A DNA stretch of 64,000 bases from an uncultured Anaerolineae bacterium (GTDB taxonomy: Bacteria > Chloroflexota > Anaerolineae > Aggregatilineales > Phototrophicaceae). Each line of letters starts with the position of its first letter. Positions within the stretch are counted from its first letter, which is position 1. The position numbers and the translations under genes are program-made. This document shows positions 1 to 8,214 of the stretch, piece by piece. The notes under the pieces were generated by a model. It was not told where the DNA came from and did no database searches. It saw only the letters and a list, made by a program, of their open reading frames with translations. The stretch lies in assembly GCA_937995825.1 (NCBI GenBank), contig CALKJO010000014.1:62001-126000 (forward strand), given 5' to 3'.

Positions 1-2
1 TC

Positions 3-404
3 GCCATCCTGCGCGGCAGGGAAGCGCCAGTCGGCGGCATGAGCGGGAGCGTCATCGGCATCGCCATCCTGACGATCAGCGCGATCATTATCGCCAGCGA
101 CGCCCGCCGCCTGCTGACGAGCCGCCGCTGGATGGAGCGCGCGCGCGGTCAGCCGATCTGGAGGCGTGCGGTCAGCCTGGCGCTGCTGCTCTTTCCGGTG
201 TATGTCCTCCTGCTGCTGCCAGCGCTGGCGCAGATGGTGATGCAGCGCGTGGCAACTTACGATCTGATCTTCTTTCAGCTCCCGGATTTGGTGCTGCTGC
301 TGTTCATCTCGGCGGCGCTCAGCCTGCTGACGTTCGCCGCTCGCCTCGTCTTCCTCGCGCAGCCAACGCGGAGCGCCGTCGAGCGCCTGAGCCTGAAAGG
401 ATGA
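3..404 (+). CDS. membrane protein, C-terminal part (5' end outside window)
   Basis: The reading frame is open to the left edge, so this is probably the 3' end of a longer gene. An internal ATG at 39 exists but has no well-spaced ribosome binding site. The visible part has three hydrophobic segments (from the ATG roughly residues 4-22, 44-66 and 78-105) with a basic loop after the first (RRLLTSRRW), so it is an integral membrane domain. Its stop lies 4 bases before the CPBP protease gene, which suggests one transcript. A serine-hydrolase protein with a C-terminal membrane tail is one possibility, but no catalytic region is visible and I do not assign a function. Confidence 0.6.
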   Translation, partial: AILRGREAPVGGMSGSVIGIAILTISAIIIASDARRLLTSRRWMERARGQPIWRRAVSLALLLFPVYVLLLLPALAQMVMQRVATYDLIFFQLPDLVLLLFISAALSLLTFAARLVFLAQPTRSAVERLSLKG

Positions 405-408
405 TCCA

Positions 409-1260
409 ATGACTGCGTATGCTGCTCAAGCACGTCCGCACAACCTGATCAGCCGCTATCCCGTCGTCGCATTTTTCCTCATCGCCTACGCCTTTTCATG
501 GACGATTGGCGCGCTGCTGATCGCCGACCATCAGGGGGCGCTCAGCGCCCCGCAGGCGCTGCATTACATCAGCGCGTTCGGACCCGCGCTGGCGGCGCTC
601 ATCGTGACGGCGCTCATCGGCGGGCGCGCCGGGCTGGTCGAACTAGGGCGGCGCGTTGTCCGCTTCAACGTGGGCTGGCGCTGGTGGCTGATCGGCGTCG
701 GCACGCCGCTGTTGTTGGGGATTGCGGCAGTGCTGATCTATCTGATGAGTAACAGCGCCTTGCCCGACCTGACCTTGTTCGGCGAAGTCGATTATCTGGG
801 AAACATCGGCGCGCTGGCGGCGCTGGCGCTCTGGATTGCGACGTATGGCTTCGGCGAGGAGATCGGCTGGCGCGGCTTCGCCTTCCACCGCATGGAGTCC
901 GGCGGATGGGTGAGGGCGGCGGCGATCATCGGCGTGCTGTGGGGGCTGTGGCATCTGCCATACTTCTTCTACAAGGAGAACTTCATCGCGCTGGGGGTGG
1001 GCGGTTTTGTCGGTTACATCGTCAGCATTACGATGGGGTCGATTTTGCTCTCGTGGATCTATCGGGGCAGCGGTCACAGCATCCTGATCGTGGCGCTCTG
1101 GCACGGGCTGTTCGACTTCGTGAGCGCCTCGCCCATCGCGGAAGGGACGGGTAGCGCCATCATCAGCGGCGCGGTCATCGTCTGGGTGATCGCGATCCTG
1201 CGGCTGACGGCACGCAGCGCTGCGGAGTCACGGACTCAAGGGGACGAATCCCGCCGGTAA
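409..1260 (+). CDS. CPBP (CAAX/Abi) family intramembrane metalloprotease
   Basis: Polytopic membrane protein of 283 residues with the three CPBP motifs. The first is EEIGWRG with Glu150, Glu151 and Arg155. The second is WGLWHLPYFF with His182. The third is ALWHGLFDF with His232. In this family the glutamates and histidines form the metal-dependent active site inside the membrane. Members cleave prenylated or other membrane substrates or act in bacteriocin immunity, but the substrate here is unknown. About eight hydrophobic segments fill the protein. The 3' end overlaps the convergent minus-strand gene by 33 bases. Confidence 0.92.
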   Translation: MTAYAAQARPHNLISRYPVVAFFLIAYAFSWTIGALLIADHQGALSAPQALHYISAFGPALAALIVTALIGGRAGLVELGRRVVRFNVGWRWWLIGVGTPLLLGIAAVLIYLMSNSALPDLTLFGEVDYLGNIGALAALALWIATYGFGEEIGWRGFAFHRMESGGWVRAAAIIGVLWGLWHLPYFFYKENFIALGVGGFVGYIVSITMGSILLSWIYRGSGHSILIVALWHGLFDFVSASPIAEGTGSAIISGAVIVWVIAILRLTARSAAESRTQGDESRR

Positions 1261-2427
1261 GGTCGAGTCGCTGGTTGGCAGCAGCAGATCGACGGTCGGC
1301 GGGGTGCGGCAGATCGTGTCGGCGTTGGCAAATTTGCCGTTGGCGGCTCCGCTCGGGAAGATGTTCATGGCGCTGCGATACTGCGCCGCCGCCGAACACC
1401 AGTTGTTTTCGTAGGTGTAGGCATCGCCATAGGCGACATAGGTCTCGTAGAGCGCCTGCTGCGCCGGCTGGTAATAGCGCCCGCCCGCCCCCAAGTCCAT
1501 GACGGCGCGCAGCGCCTGGATCGCGGCGGGGAAATTGACGCCCATCTGCGCGCGCGCGTTCAGATAGAGCTGTGCCGCGTAGCGCTCGTACACCAGATCG
1601 CCCGGGATCGTCCCGAATTCCTCAATGCGGGTGACGACGATATTACCAGCGGCAGGCTGACCGCTGTTGTAAAGTTGCATGGCATAGCTGCCCAGCGCCT
1701 GGATCATCAGCGAGCGCACCAGCGCGGTCTGAAAATTCGGATCGACGGCGATGATCACGTCGAGCGTGTCGATGGCGTCCGACCACTGCGCCAGCGCGAT
1801 CTGGCGCTGCGCCTCCGACAGCAGCGCCGGCAGATCGACGCGGATTCCGTTCAGCAGCGGCGATGCGGCGGCGTCCAGCGTCTGGGCGGGTGTCATGATG
1901 GCGGTTGAGTCGGTGTCAGGCGTCGGAGTCGGCTCCAGCAGATCGAGCGTTGGTGGGGGATTCTGCCCGTTTGCCAGGGCGGTCGCCGTGACGAAAAGTT
2001 CGGGGACGCCGGGGACGCCTGGAGTCAGGGTTGCCAGAAAGCGGATGCGGGCTTCAAGCAGGACGGTGTTGCCCTGTTCAATATCGCCTGAAATGCGCGA
2101 CCACTGTTCCTGAATGGCAGCATTCTGGGTCGCGGTGGCGTAAATGGCTGACTGGCGCTGTCCGCTCGTCCAGCCGGCTAACCCCGCCAGCGCGACGATG
2201 AGGATGGCGGCGGCGCCGAGCGCCGCCAGAACTGCCAAGGCGGCGCACCCGCTCAGCCTGCGCGGCGGCGGGGGCGGCTCCAAATAGCCCGATGATCTGG
2301 TCGAGTAACGCGGGGAGCGCACCTCTGGCGGCGCGAACGGCGCATCCTCCGGTTTATATCTGGGCGGACGGGCTTCGGCGGATGGGCGTCGGGGTTGGGT
2401 GTCGTCAGGAGAGGCAGAATTGGTCAT
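1228..2427 (-). CDS. membrane-anchored TPR-like repeat protein
   Basis: A 399-residue protein of unknown role. Residues 1-60 are a Pro/Arg-rich, probably disordered cytoplasmic tail. One strong transmembrane helix follows (about 62-90, ALAVLAALGAAAILIVALAG). The outside region has an EPTPTPDTDS linker and then helical repeats resembling TPRs (AQWSDAIDTLDVIIAVDPNF; NFPAAIQALRAVMDLGAGG; CSAAAQYRSAMNIFP). Such repeats usually bind other proteins. I chose the ATG at 2427 rather than the longer frame at 2451 because a TATAAT box sits at 2468-2463 on this strand, leaving too short a leader for the longer start. The 3' end overlaps the CPBP gene. Confidence 0.85.
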   Translation of the reverse strand: MTNSASPDDTQPRRPSAEARPPRYKPEDAPFAPPEVRSPRYSTRSSGYLEPPPPPRRLSGCAALAVLAALGAAAILIVALAGLAGWTSGQRQSAIYATATQNAAIQEQWSRISGDIEQGNTVLLEARIRFLATLTPGVPGVPELFVTATALANGQNPPPTLDLLEPTPTPDTDSTAIMTPAQTLDAAASPLLNGIRVDLPALLSEAQRQIALAQWSDAIDTLDVIIAVDPNFQTALVRSLMIQALGSYAMQLYNSGQPAAGNIVVTRIEEFGTIPGDLVYERYAAQLYLNARAQMGVNFPAAIQALRAVMDLGAGGRYYQPAQQALYETYVAYGDAYTYENNWCSAAAQYRSAMNIFPSGAANGKFANADTICRTPPTVDLLLPTSDSTLPAGFVPLSP

Positions 2428-2462
2428 ACTCAGAACCAGAACCTTTTGCAAAGTGCGCGTGC

Positions 2463-2468
2463 ATTATA
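2463..2468 (-). promoter_or_regulatory. -10 box for the TPR-like membrane protein gene
   Basis: A perfect TATAAT on the minus strand, 36 bases before the chosen ATG at 2427, predicts a start site near 2455. No convincing -35 hexamer is seen at the expected distance. Confidence 0.45.
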
Positions 2469-2649
2469 CACGGAAAAAGACAGGAGGGATGAGATAAAAG
2501 TAATCTGGGATGAAGCAGGAGGGATGCAGAGAGAGGCACGCTTGCCCAGCGCAGACCATCTTGCCAGATGGCGAGATAAACTATATCCTACGCCTTTCGG
2601 AAAACGTGCTATCATCAACAATATCTTGACAGATGGACAGTGATCGATC

Positions 2650-3381
2650 ATGCGTATTCTCATTATTTCCGATATTCATGCCAACCTCACTGCTTTTGAA
2701 GCCGTGCTGGAAGATGCCAAAGGCGACTGGGAATACGTTTGGTGTCTGGGTGACGTGGTGGGGTATGGACCCGATCCAAATGAATGTGTGGATCGGCTGC
2801 GGTCGCTGCCGCACCTGTGTTTAGCAGGCAATCATGACTGGGCGGCGCTCGGTCGGCTGGACATACGGACATTCAATCCCGATGCCCGCAGGGCGGTTGA
2901 CTGGACGCGAAACACGCTGACGGCGGACAACATCGCCTATCTGGAAGCGCTGCCGACGACCTTTGTGATCGGGGATTACACGCTGGCGCATGGCAGCCCG
3001 CGCGAACCGGTCTGGGAATACATCCTCGAACCGCTGATCGCCGCGCTCAATTTCTCGCATTTCGAGACGCCCTACTGCCTGGTCGGACACACCCATCAGC
3101 CGATCATCTACGAACAGCTCAACGACGCCGGCGAGACCGAAGCCTTCATGCCCGTCTACCGTCAGCAGCTTCGGCTGAACGGTCGCCGCCAGATCATCAA
3201 TCCGGGCAGCGTCGGGCAGCCGCGCGACGCCAACCCCGACGCGGCATACGCGATTCTGGATGTGGAAACCAACGTCTGGGAACATCGGCGCATCCCCTAC
3301 AACATCAGCGCAGTGCAGAAGCGGATGCGCCAGCATGACATGCCCGAACGCTTGATCGCGCGGCTCGAACATGGCTATTGA
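2650..3381 (+). CDS. metallophosphoesterase, YfcE/MJ0936-like
   Basis: Calcineurin-type phosphoesterase of 243 residues. The metal-binding motifs are all present and in order: SDIHAN at the N terminus, GDVVGYGPDP, GNHDWA, AHGSP, and GHTHQP near the middle, followed by NPGSVGQPRD. Compact members like this hydrolyse phosphomonoesters or phosphodiesters with two metal ions such as Mn or Fe. The natural substrate is unknown. The stop overlaps the next gene, a DtxR-type metal-responsive regulator, by 11 bases, so the two are co-transcribed and perhaps functionally linked through metal supply. Confidence 0.93.
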   Translation: MRILIISDIHANLTAFEAVLEDAKGDWEYVWCLGDVVGYGPDPNECVDRLRSLPHLCLAGNHDWAALGRLDIRTFNPDARRAVDWTRNTLTADNIAYLEALPTTFVIGDYTLAHGSPREPVWEYILEPLIAALNFSHFETPYCLVGHTHQPIIYEQLNDAGETEAFMPVYRQQLRLNGRRQIINPGSVGQPRDANPDAAYAILDVETNVWEHRRIPYNISAVQKRMRQHDMPERLIARLEHGY

Positions 3382-4105
3382 TCCGATGAAGGACGAACAG
3401 CTCTCGGCAGACAGCGCCGAACTCAGCGACACCATGCGTAAATACCTGGCGGAGGTCTATCGCCTGGTCGATTATGCGACCGCCAGCCCGGATGATCAAG
3501 ACGTTTACGTCAGCACGTCAGCCTTAGCTGACCTGCTCGATGTGAGCGCGCCCGCTGTCAACCGCATGGTGTCAAAGCTGCGCGAGATGGGGCTTTTGCT
3601 GCACGAGCCGTATCAGGGCATCCGTCTGACCCCCGAAGGTGAGCGCGAGGCGCTCAAGCAGCTTCGCCGCCAGCGGATCGTTGAGGCATTTCTGGTCCAT
3701 GCGATGGAGATGGGCTGGCATGAAGTCCATGCCGACGCCGCTCGCATGAGCGCCAGTATATCCGAGCGGCTGATCGACCGGATGTGGCAGATGGCGGGCT
3801 GCCCTTCAACGTGTCCGCATGGCGAGCCGATTGCCACCCCTGACGGCATGATCGCGCCGCCGAATGACATCGTGCTGACGAACGCGCCGCACAAGCAGCC
3901 GCTGATCGTCACCCGCGTGCGCACCCGTGAGCGCGACCGCCTGGAATATCTGGCGGTGCTCGGCATCAAGCCCGGAGTCGAGGTCGAGGTGCTGCACGCC
4001 GCGCCCTTCAACGGACCCCTTCAGCTTCGCGTCGTCAAGGAATACCGCATCATCGGGCATAACCTGGCGGAGATGATCCGCATCCGCCGCGCCCAATCCC
4101 CATGA
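3371..4105 (+). CDS. DtxR/MntR-family metal-dependent transcriptional regulator with FeoA-like domain
   Basis: A 244-residue regulator with the three DtxR parts. The N-terminal winged helix includes VYVSTSALADLLDVSAPAVN and the recognition helix region RMVSKLREMGLL. The metal-binding and dimerisation domain has HEVHADA and a Cys/His segment CPSTCPHGEP. The C-terminal SH3-like FeoA domain carries LAVLGIKPGVEVEV. With bound Fe2+ or Mn2+ such proteins repress metal-uptake and storage genes. An ATG at 3386 is an alternative start. The gene overlaps the upstream phosphoesterase by 11 bases and the downstream acyltransferase by 4 (ATGA). No metal transporter gene lies beside it. Confidence 0.94.
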   Translation: MAIDPMKDEQLSADSAELSDTMRKYLAEVYRLVDYATASPDDQDVYVSTSALADLLDVSAPAVNRMVSKLREMGLLLHEPYQGIRLTPEGEREALKQLRRQRIVEAFLVHAMEMGWHEVHADAARMSASISERLIDRMWQMAGCPSTCPHGEPIATPDGMIAPPNDIVLTNAPHKQPLIVTRVRTRERDRLEYLAVLGIKPGVEVEVLHAAPFNGPLQLRVVKEYRIIGHNLAEMIRIRRAQSP

Positions 4106-4722
4106 ATCCCCTGATTCAGCGCTTTCCCAATGTCGATTTGCCCGCTGACGCGCAGATCGACCCGTTCGTGGTGCTGGGCAAGCCACCGCGCGGCGTAGCC
4201 GACGGAGACCTGGCGCTGATCATTGGCGCGGGCTGCGTGATCCGGTCGCACACCGTGATCTACGCCGGCAGCGCCATCGGCGCGGGCTTGCAGACCGGGC
4301 ATCATGTCACCATCCGCGAAGCCAACGCCATCGGCGCGCACGTCAGCATCGGGACAGGCAGCATCGTTGAGCATCACGTCACGATTGAGGACAACGTGCG
4401 GCTGCACAGCCGCGTGTTCGTCCCGGAATACTCAATTCTGGAAGCGGGCTGCTGGCTGGGTCCGGGCGTGACGGTGACCAATGCCCGCTACCCGATCAGC
4501 CGGGGCGCAAAGGAGCGCTTAGCGGGCGCGATCATCGAGCGCGGCGCGATCATTGGGGCGGGCGCGGTGCTGCTGCCCGGCGTGCGCATCGGGGCTAGGG
4601 CGCTGGTCGGGGCGGGCGCGGTGGTGACGCGCGATGTGCCGCCGGGCATGGTCGTGATCGGCAATCCGGCGCACATCATCAAGCGGATCGACGAGATCGA
4701 GGTCTACCGCGATCGAGATTGA
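4102..4722 (+). CDS. left-handed beta-helix (hexapeptide repeat) acyltransferase
   Basis: A 206-residue protein made largely of hexapeptide repeats of the [LIV]-G-x4 type (VIYAGSAIGAG, NAIGAHVSIGTG, AIIGAGAVLLPGVRIGARAL, VGAGAVVTRDVPPGMVVIGNPA). The C-terminal VTRDVP...GNPA signature is typical of WbbJ/maltose O-acetyltransferase-like and sugar N-acyltransferase enzymes, which work as trimers with acyl-CoA or acyl-ACP. The likely role is acylation of a sugar for surface glycans, but the substrate is not visible. It is the last gene of the three-gene operon starting at 2650 and begins inside the stop of the DtxR gene. Confidence 0.9.
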   Translation: MNPLIQRFPNVDLPADAQIDPFVVLGKPPRGVADGDLALIIGAGCVIRSHTVIYAGSAIGAGLQTGHHVTIREANAIGAHVSIGTGSIVEHHVTIEDNVRLHSRVFVPEYSILEAGCWLGPGVTVTNARYPISRGAKERLAGAIIERGAIIGAGAVLLPGVRIGARALVGAGAVVTRDVPPGMVVIGNPAHIIKRIDEIEVYRDRD

Positions 4723-4803
4723 ACTTTTGCATCCCGTCCAGCGTCATCGACGGTGTCATCACCACACAATTCCATAATCCGTTCTGGTTTTGAGGTCAAC
4801 GTC

Positions 4804-5052
4804 ATGCGCATGACGCTGTATCGAGGATGTATGTTCTATCTGTTCGCCTTCTTCATCGCGGTGGTATCGGCGATGCTGGGGCGCAGCCGTGGTCTCGCGG
4901 GGATGCTCGCGCCCTGGATCGTCGTGGGGCTGGTCTATTGGCTGCTGGACACGGCGCTGCTGGGGATGATCGCGCTGGCAGAAAACGTCAGTTCGCGCTC
5001 GGAGGAATGCCCAGAAACGCCAAAATGCCGGCTTCGGCATTGTCCACGCTGA
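4804..5052 (+). CDS. small two-helix membrane protein, hypothetical
   Basis: An 82-residue frame with two hydrophobic helices (about residues 8-24 and 33-58). I chose ATG 4804 because a GAGG sequence lies 9 bases upstream; a GTG at 4753 gives a longer version. The last 65 bases overlap the convergent GT9 gene, and the tail is Cys/Arg-rich and low in obvious structure, so the true gene may be short or not real. No family recognised. Confidence 0.45.
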   Translation: MRMTLYRGCMFYLFAFFIAVVSAMLGRSRGLAGMLAPWIVVGLVYWLLDTALLGMIALAENVSSRSEECPETPKCRLRHCPR

Positions 5053-6076
5053 TGCCATCGCGCCGCCAGTCCCAGTTTTGCGGCGCGCCCGCCGCGACGC
5101 CGCGCGCAGGCAGATCGGCGGGTTTCCACAGCGCGACGGCATTCGGATTATAGGGTGCATAGCGGCGCGGATCGGTCGGACCGAGGATCATGGCGGTCGG
5201 CGCGCCAGCGGCGGCGGCAAAATGGGTCAAGCCGGTGTCATTGCCCAGATACAGCCGCGCGTCCGCCGCCAGCGCAGCGATCTGCCCGAAGGTGAGCGCG
5301 CCGGCAAACGACTCGGCGGGGCGTGTCAGATGGGCGCTGACGGCGTCGATCAAGGGCGAATCGTCCGCCGCGCCGAGCAGAACGGGGACGGCGTCGAGTC
5401 GGGCGGACAGGCGCTCAGTGAGCGCCGCGAGCAGATCGGGCGGATAGCGCTTGACATCCAGCGTCATGCCAGGGTTGCGCCCGCCCGCGGGATTGACCAC
5501 GAGATACGGCGGGCGGATGCCGCGCGCGGTCAGCAGCGCGCGCACAGAAGCCCGATCGGCGTCATGGACGGGGATGAACGGATATGCGCCCTCAGCGTTG
5601 ACGCCGAGCGCGGCAACCACATCGAGATACAGGCGGGCTTCATGGTTGGGCTGATTGGGATCGACGGTGACGCGGACGCTGTAGCCGAAGCCGCGCCCGC
5701 CGCTGTCGAGTCCGGCGCGGACACGGCATCCCGACAGCCAGACGGCGAGGCTCATTAGCGGCGAACGCACCAGCGAGATGATCCAGTCGGCGCGGACGGC
5801 GCGCAGTGTGCGGACGAAGCGGAGCAGTTCACGCGGAGAATGCACCGGACTCGCCGCGCCGCCCGCGTCGATCAGCGCATTCAGCGCCGGATGCCCGTCC
5901 AGCGCCGGGCGCGACCATTTTCCGACCGCCCAGCCGATCCAGGCGTCCGGGTAAGCGCGGCGCAGCGCCATCAACGCCGCCGTCGCCATGACGACATCGC
6001 CGATGCAGCAGGGCAGAACCAGCAGGATTCGTCGCGGTTTCGGTCGCACACAGCCTCCCAGCTGCGCCATTGGCAT
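4988..6076 (-). CDS. glycosyltransferase family 9 (heptosyltransferase-like)
   Basis: About 362 residues from ATG 6076. The N-terminal Rossmann half opens with RRILLVLPCCIGDVVMATAA, the GT9 signature in which G-D follows the first strand. The C-terminal half has the nucleotide-sugar loop LYLGNDTGLTHFAAAAGAPT and LGPTDPRRYAPY. GT9 enzymes transfer ADP-heptose or related sugars. With no LPS genes nearby, a role in another surface polymer is more likely. The longer frame up to 6199 would run into the divergent kinase gene and was not used; ATG 6070 is an equal alternative. Divergent from the kinase-response-regulator gene, with 62 bases between. Confidence 0.9.
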   Translation of the reverse strand: MPMAQLGGCVRPKPRRILLVLPCCIGDVVMATAALMALRRAYPDAWIGWAVGKWSRPALDGHPALNALIDAGGAASPVHSPRELLRFVRTLRAVRADWIISLVRSPLMSLAVWLSGCRVRAGLDSGGRGFGYSVRVTVDPNQPNHEARLYLDVVAALGVNAEGAYPFIPVHDADRASVRALLTARGIRPPYLVVNPAGGRNPGMTLDVKRYPPDLLAALTERLSARLDAVPVLLGAADDSPLIDAVSAHLTRPAESFAGALTFGQIAALAADARLYLGNDTGLTHFAAAAGAPTAMILGPTDPRRYAPYNPNAVALWKPADLPARGVAAGAPQNWDWRRDGISVDNAEAGILAFLGIPPSAN

Positions 6077-6138
6077 TGAGATCACATTGATGTTATTCTT
6101 GTCGCAAAGGCACAAACCTACCAGGGTAATCCGTCGAC

Positions 6139-7686
6139 ATGATCGGACGCACCTTCCGCAACCGCTACGAAATCCAGTCCCTGCTCGGTGAAGGCTCAAC
6201 CGCGACGGTTTACAAAGGGCTCGACCGCCGCCTAAATCGCGCTGTCGCGCTCAAAGTGCTGCTGCCGCATGTCCGCGAGACGGCGCGCCGGCGCTTCATG
6301 CAGGAGGCGACCTCCAGCGCGCAGCTCAACCACCCGAACATCATGGCGATCTACGACATGGACGAGGAACACGGTCAGCATTTCCTGGTCGTGGAGTATG
6401 TCGAGGGCGAAACGCTGACGGCGTATGTCCCGTCCGATCCGGCAACGGTTGCGCAGATCGGCGCGCAGATCGCCGCCGCCCTAGGTTACGCCCATGAGCG
6501 CGAGATCATCCACCGCGACATCAAGCCCGCCAATATCAAGGTGACCCCCGCCGGCGTGGTCAAGATCATGGATTTGGGGCTGGCGTTGCCCCGCGAAGCC
6601 AAGCGCGTGACCGCCGAGGGCATGATCATCGGCACGCCGGCGTATCTGTCGCCGGAGCAGGCGCAGGGCTTGACGCTGGATTACCGGACGGACTTATATT
6701 CGCTCGGCGTGGTGCTGTTCGAGATGGCGACCGGGCAGCTTCCGTTCCAATCGGATGACATCCCGGCGCTGCTGATGCAGCATGTCCGGCAGCCGCCGCC
6801 ACTGCCGCGTTCGCTCGTGCCTGAGCTGCCGGCGGGATTGGAAACCGTCATTCTCAAGGCGCTGGAGAAGAGTCCATCCCGGCGCTTTCAGAGCGGCGCG
6901 GCGATGGCATCGGCGCTGCGCGCCGCCGTGCCGACTGCCGAAGGCGGGCGGGCGATCTCAGTGCAGGACTCGAAGGCGACCACCCATCAGAACATGCCCG
7001 CCATTGGGCGAACCGCGACCGGGACGCTGCCGCCGCTGCGGGTTTTGCTCGCCGATGATCACACCATGCTGCGGCGCTCGCTGGCGAATTTGCTGGCGCA
7101 GCGCGATGATATAATGGTGATCGGTGAAGCGTCCGACGGCGAAGCGGCGCTTGAGCAGACGCTTGAGCTTCAGCCCGATGTGCTGGTGCTTGATCTGAAC
7201 ATGCCGAAGATGGGCGGCTTAGATGTGCTGCCGCTGGTGCGTCAGCGTGCGCCGCGTGTCCGCGTGCTGGTGCTGACCGGGCGCGATGAGGACTGGTATA
7301 TCACGCAGGCTTTGCGCGCCGGCGCGCACGGCTATGTGTTGAAATCCGACAGCGAAAACAGTCTGGTGGACGCCATCCAGCGAGTCGGCGCGGGCGGGAT
7401 GGTGCTGGGGCGGGGCGTGTCCGAGATCGTCATAGGGATGGTGCGCAGCCGCACTAGCGATACCAAGCTGACGGAGGAGGAGCGCAAAATCCTGCTGCTA
7501 ATCGCGGGCGGGCTGGACAACGCCGCGATTGCCGAGCGGCTCGGACAAGACCTGATCAGCGTGATCGAAGCGCTGGCAAGCGCGATGAACAAGATGGGCA
7601 GCAAAGATCGCCATGCGGCAGTGCTGACGGCGCTGCGCCAAGGCGATATCCTGCTGGACGAACTGCATAACCTGCTGCATCAGTGA
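6139..7686 (+). CDS. Ser/Thr protein kinase fused to a NarL-type response regulator
   Basis: A 515-residue soluble protein with three parts. Residues 10-265 are a Hanks-type kinase: GEGSTATVYKG loop, Lys39, HRDIKPAN (Asp127) and GTPAYLSPEQ. The usual DFG is DLG at 145-147, with the metal-binding Asp kept. A linker (266-298) leads to a receiver domain (299-420) with Asp306/Asp307, phospho-acceptor Asp352, Thr380 and Lys402. Residues 443-505 are a LuxR/NarL-like helix-turn-helix (LTEEERKILLLIAGGLDNAAIAERLG written in pieces: LTEEERKILLLIAGG then DNAAIAERLG). No membrane segment. The architecture suggests one polypeptide that integrates Ser/Thr and Asp phosphorylation and may bind DNA. No histidine kinase is adjacent. 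Confidence 0.95.
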   Translation: MIGRTFRNRYEIQSLLGEGSTATVYKGLDRRLNRAVALKVLLPHVRETARRRFMQEATSSAQLNHPNIMAIYDMDEEHGQHFLVVEYVEGETLTAYVPSDPATVAQIGAQIAAALGYAHEREIIHRDIKPANIKVTPAGVVKIMDLGLALPREAKRVTAEGMIIGTPAYLSPEQAQGLTLDYRTDLYSLGVVLFEMATGQLPFQSDDIPALLMQHVRQPPPLPRSLVPELPAGLETVILKALEKSPSRRFQSGAAMASALRAAVPTAEGGRAISVQDSKATTHQNMPAIGRTATGTLPPLRVLLADDHTMLRRSLANLLAQRDDIMVIGEASDGEAALEQTLELQPDVLVLDLNMPKMGGLDVLPLVRQRAPRVRVLVLTGRDEDWYITQALRAGAHGYVLKSDSENSLVDAIQRVGAGGMVLGRGVSEIVIGMVRSRTSDTKLTEEERKILLLIAGGLDNAAIAERLGQDLISVIEALASAMNKMGSKDRHAAVLTALRQGDILLDELHNLLHQ

Positions 7687-7700
7687 GGATCATAAACTCC

Positions 7701-8198
7701 ATGTGTGAAGATAAGCGGCTGGAAAGCCTGCTCGGTGCAGCGCTGCGGCGGCGCGGCTGGACGATCAGCGCGGCGGAGTCCTGCACGGGCGGGTTAGTCT
7801 TATCACGGCTGACGGATGTGCCGGGCAGCTCAGCGTATGTCGTCGGCGGCGTGGTCACCTACAGCAATCTGCTCAAGCGCGATCTGCTCGGCGTGAGCAG
7901 CTTCGTGCTGGAGCGCTTCGGCGCGGTCAGTACGCAGACGGCGGAGGCGATGGCGCGCGGCGCGCTCGACTTGTTTGAGAGCGATCTGGCGTTGAGCATC
8001 ACCGGGATCGCCGGACCTGACGGCGGAACACCGGAGAAGCCCGTCGGCTTGACCTACATCGCGATTGCTGGCGCGGATGGGATCATCGCCGATGGCGTGA
8101 TCGTGCGCCGTTATCTCTGGTCAGGCGACCGGCTTGCCAACAAAGCCGCCAGCGCCGATGCCGCGCTCAGCCTGGCGCTGGAAATTGCCGGGACTTGA
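7701..8198 (+). CDS. pncC: CinA C-terminal domain protein, nicotinamide-nucleotide amidase
   Basis: A 165-residue stand-alone CinA C-terminal (PncC) domain. The hallmark is SAAESCTGGLVLSRLTDVPG near the N terminus. SSAYVVGGVVTYSN and LSITGIAGPDGGTPEKPVG follow. The enzyme deamidates nicotinamide mononucleotide to nicotinate mononucleotide in pyridine-nucleotide salvage. The N-terminal MoCF-like domain of full-length CinA is absent, as in many single-domain forms. The ATG at 7701 has GAGGA 11 bases upstream; a GTG at 7683 overlapping the kinase stop is an alternative. It directly follows the kinase-regulator gene and is probably co-transcribed. Confidence 0.94.
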   Translation: MCEDKRLESLLGAALRRRGWTISAAESCTGGLVLSRLTDVPGSSAYVVGGVVTYSNLLKRDLLGVSSFVLERFGAVSTQTAEAMARGALDLFESDLALSITGIAGPDGGTPEKPVGLTYIAIAGADGIIADGVIVRRYLWSGDRLANKAASADAALSLALEIAGT

Positions 8199-8214
8199 AG
8201 CAGAACACCCGCCG

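Noticed and set aside
2626..2631. TTGACA as a -35 box for the phosphoesterase gene
   Set aside because: Only 18 bases remain before the ATG at 2650, too few for a -10 box and leader.
4102..4722. serine acetyltransferase or LpxA/GlmU assignment for the hexapeptide protein
   Set aside because: The fold is clear, but no family-specific residues of CysE, LpxA or GlmU were recognised, so only the general acyltransferase call is kept.
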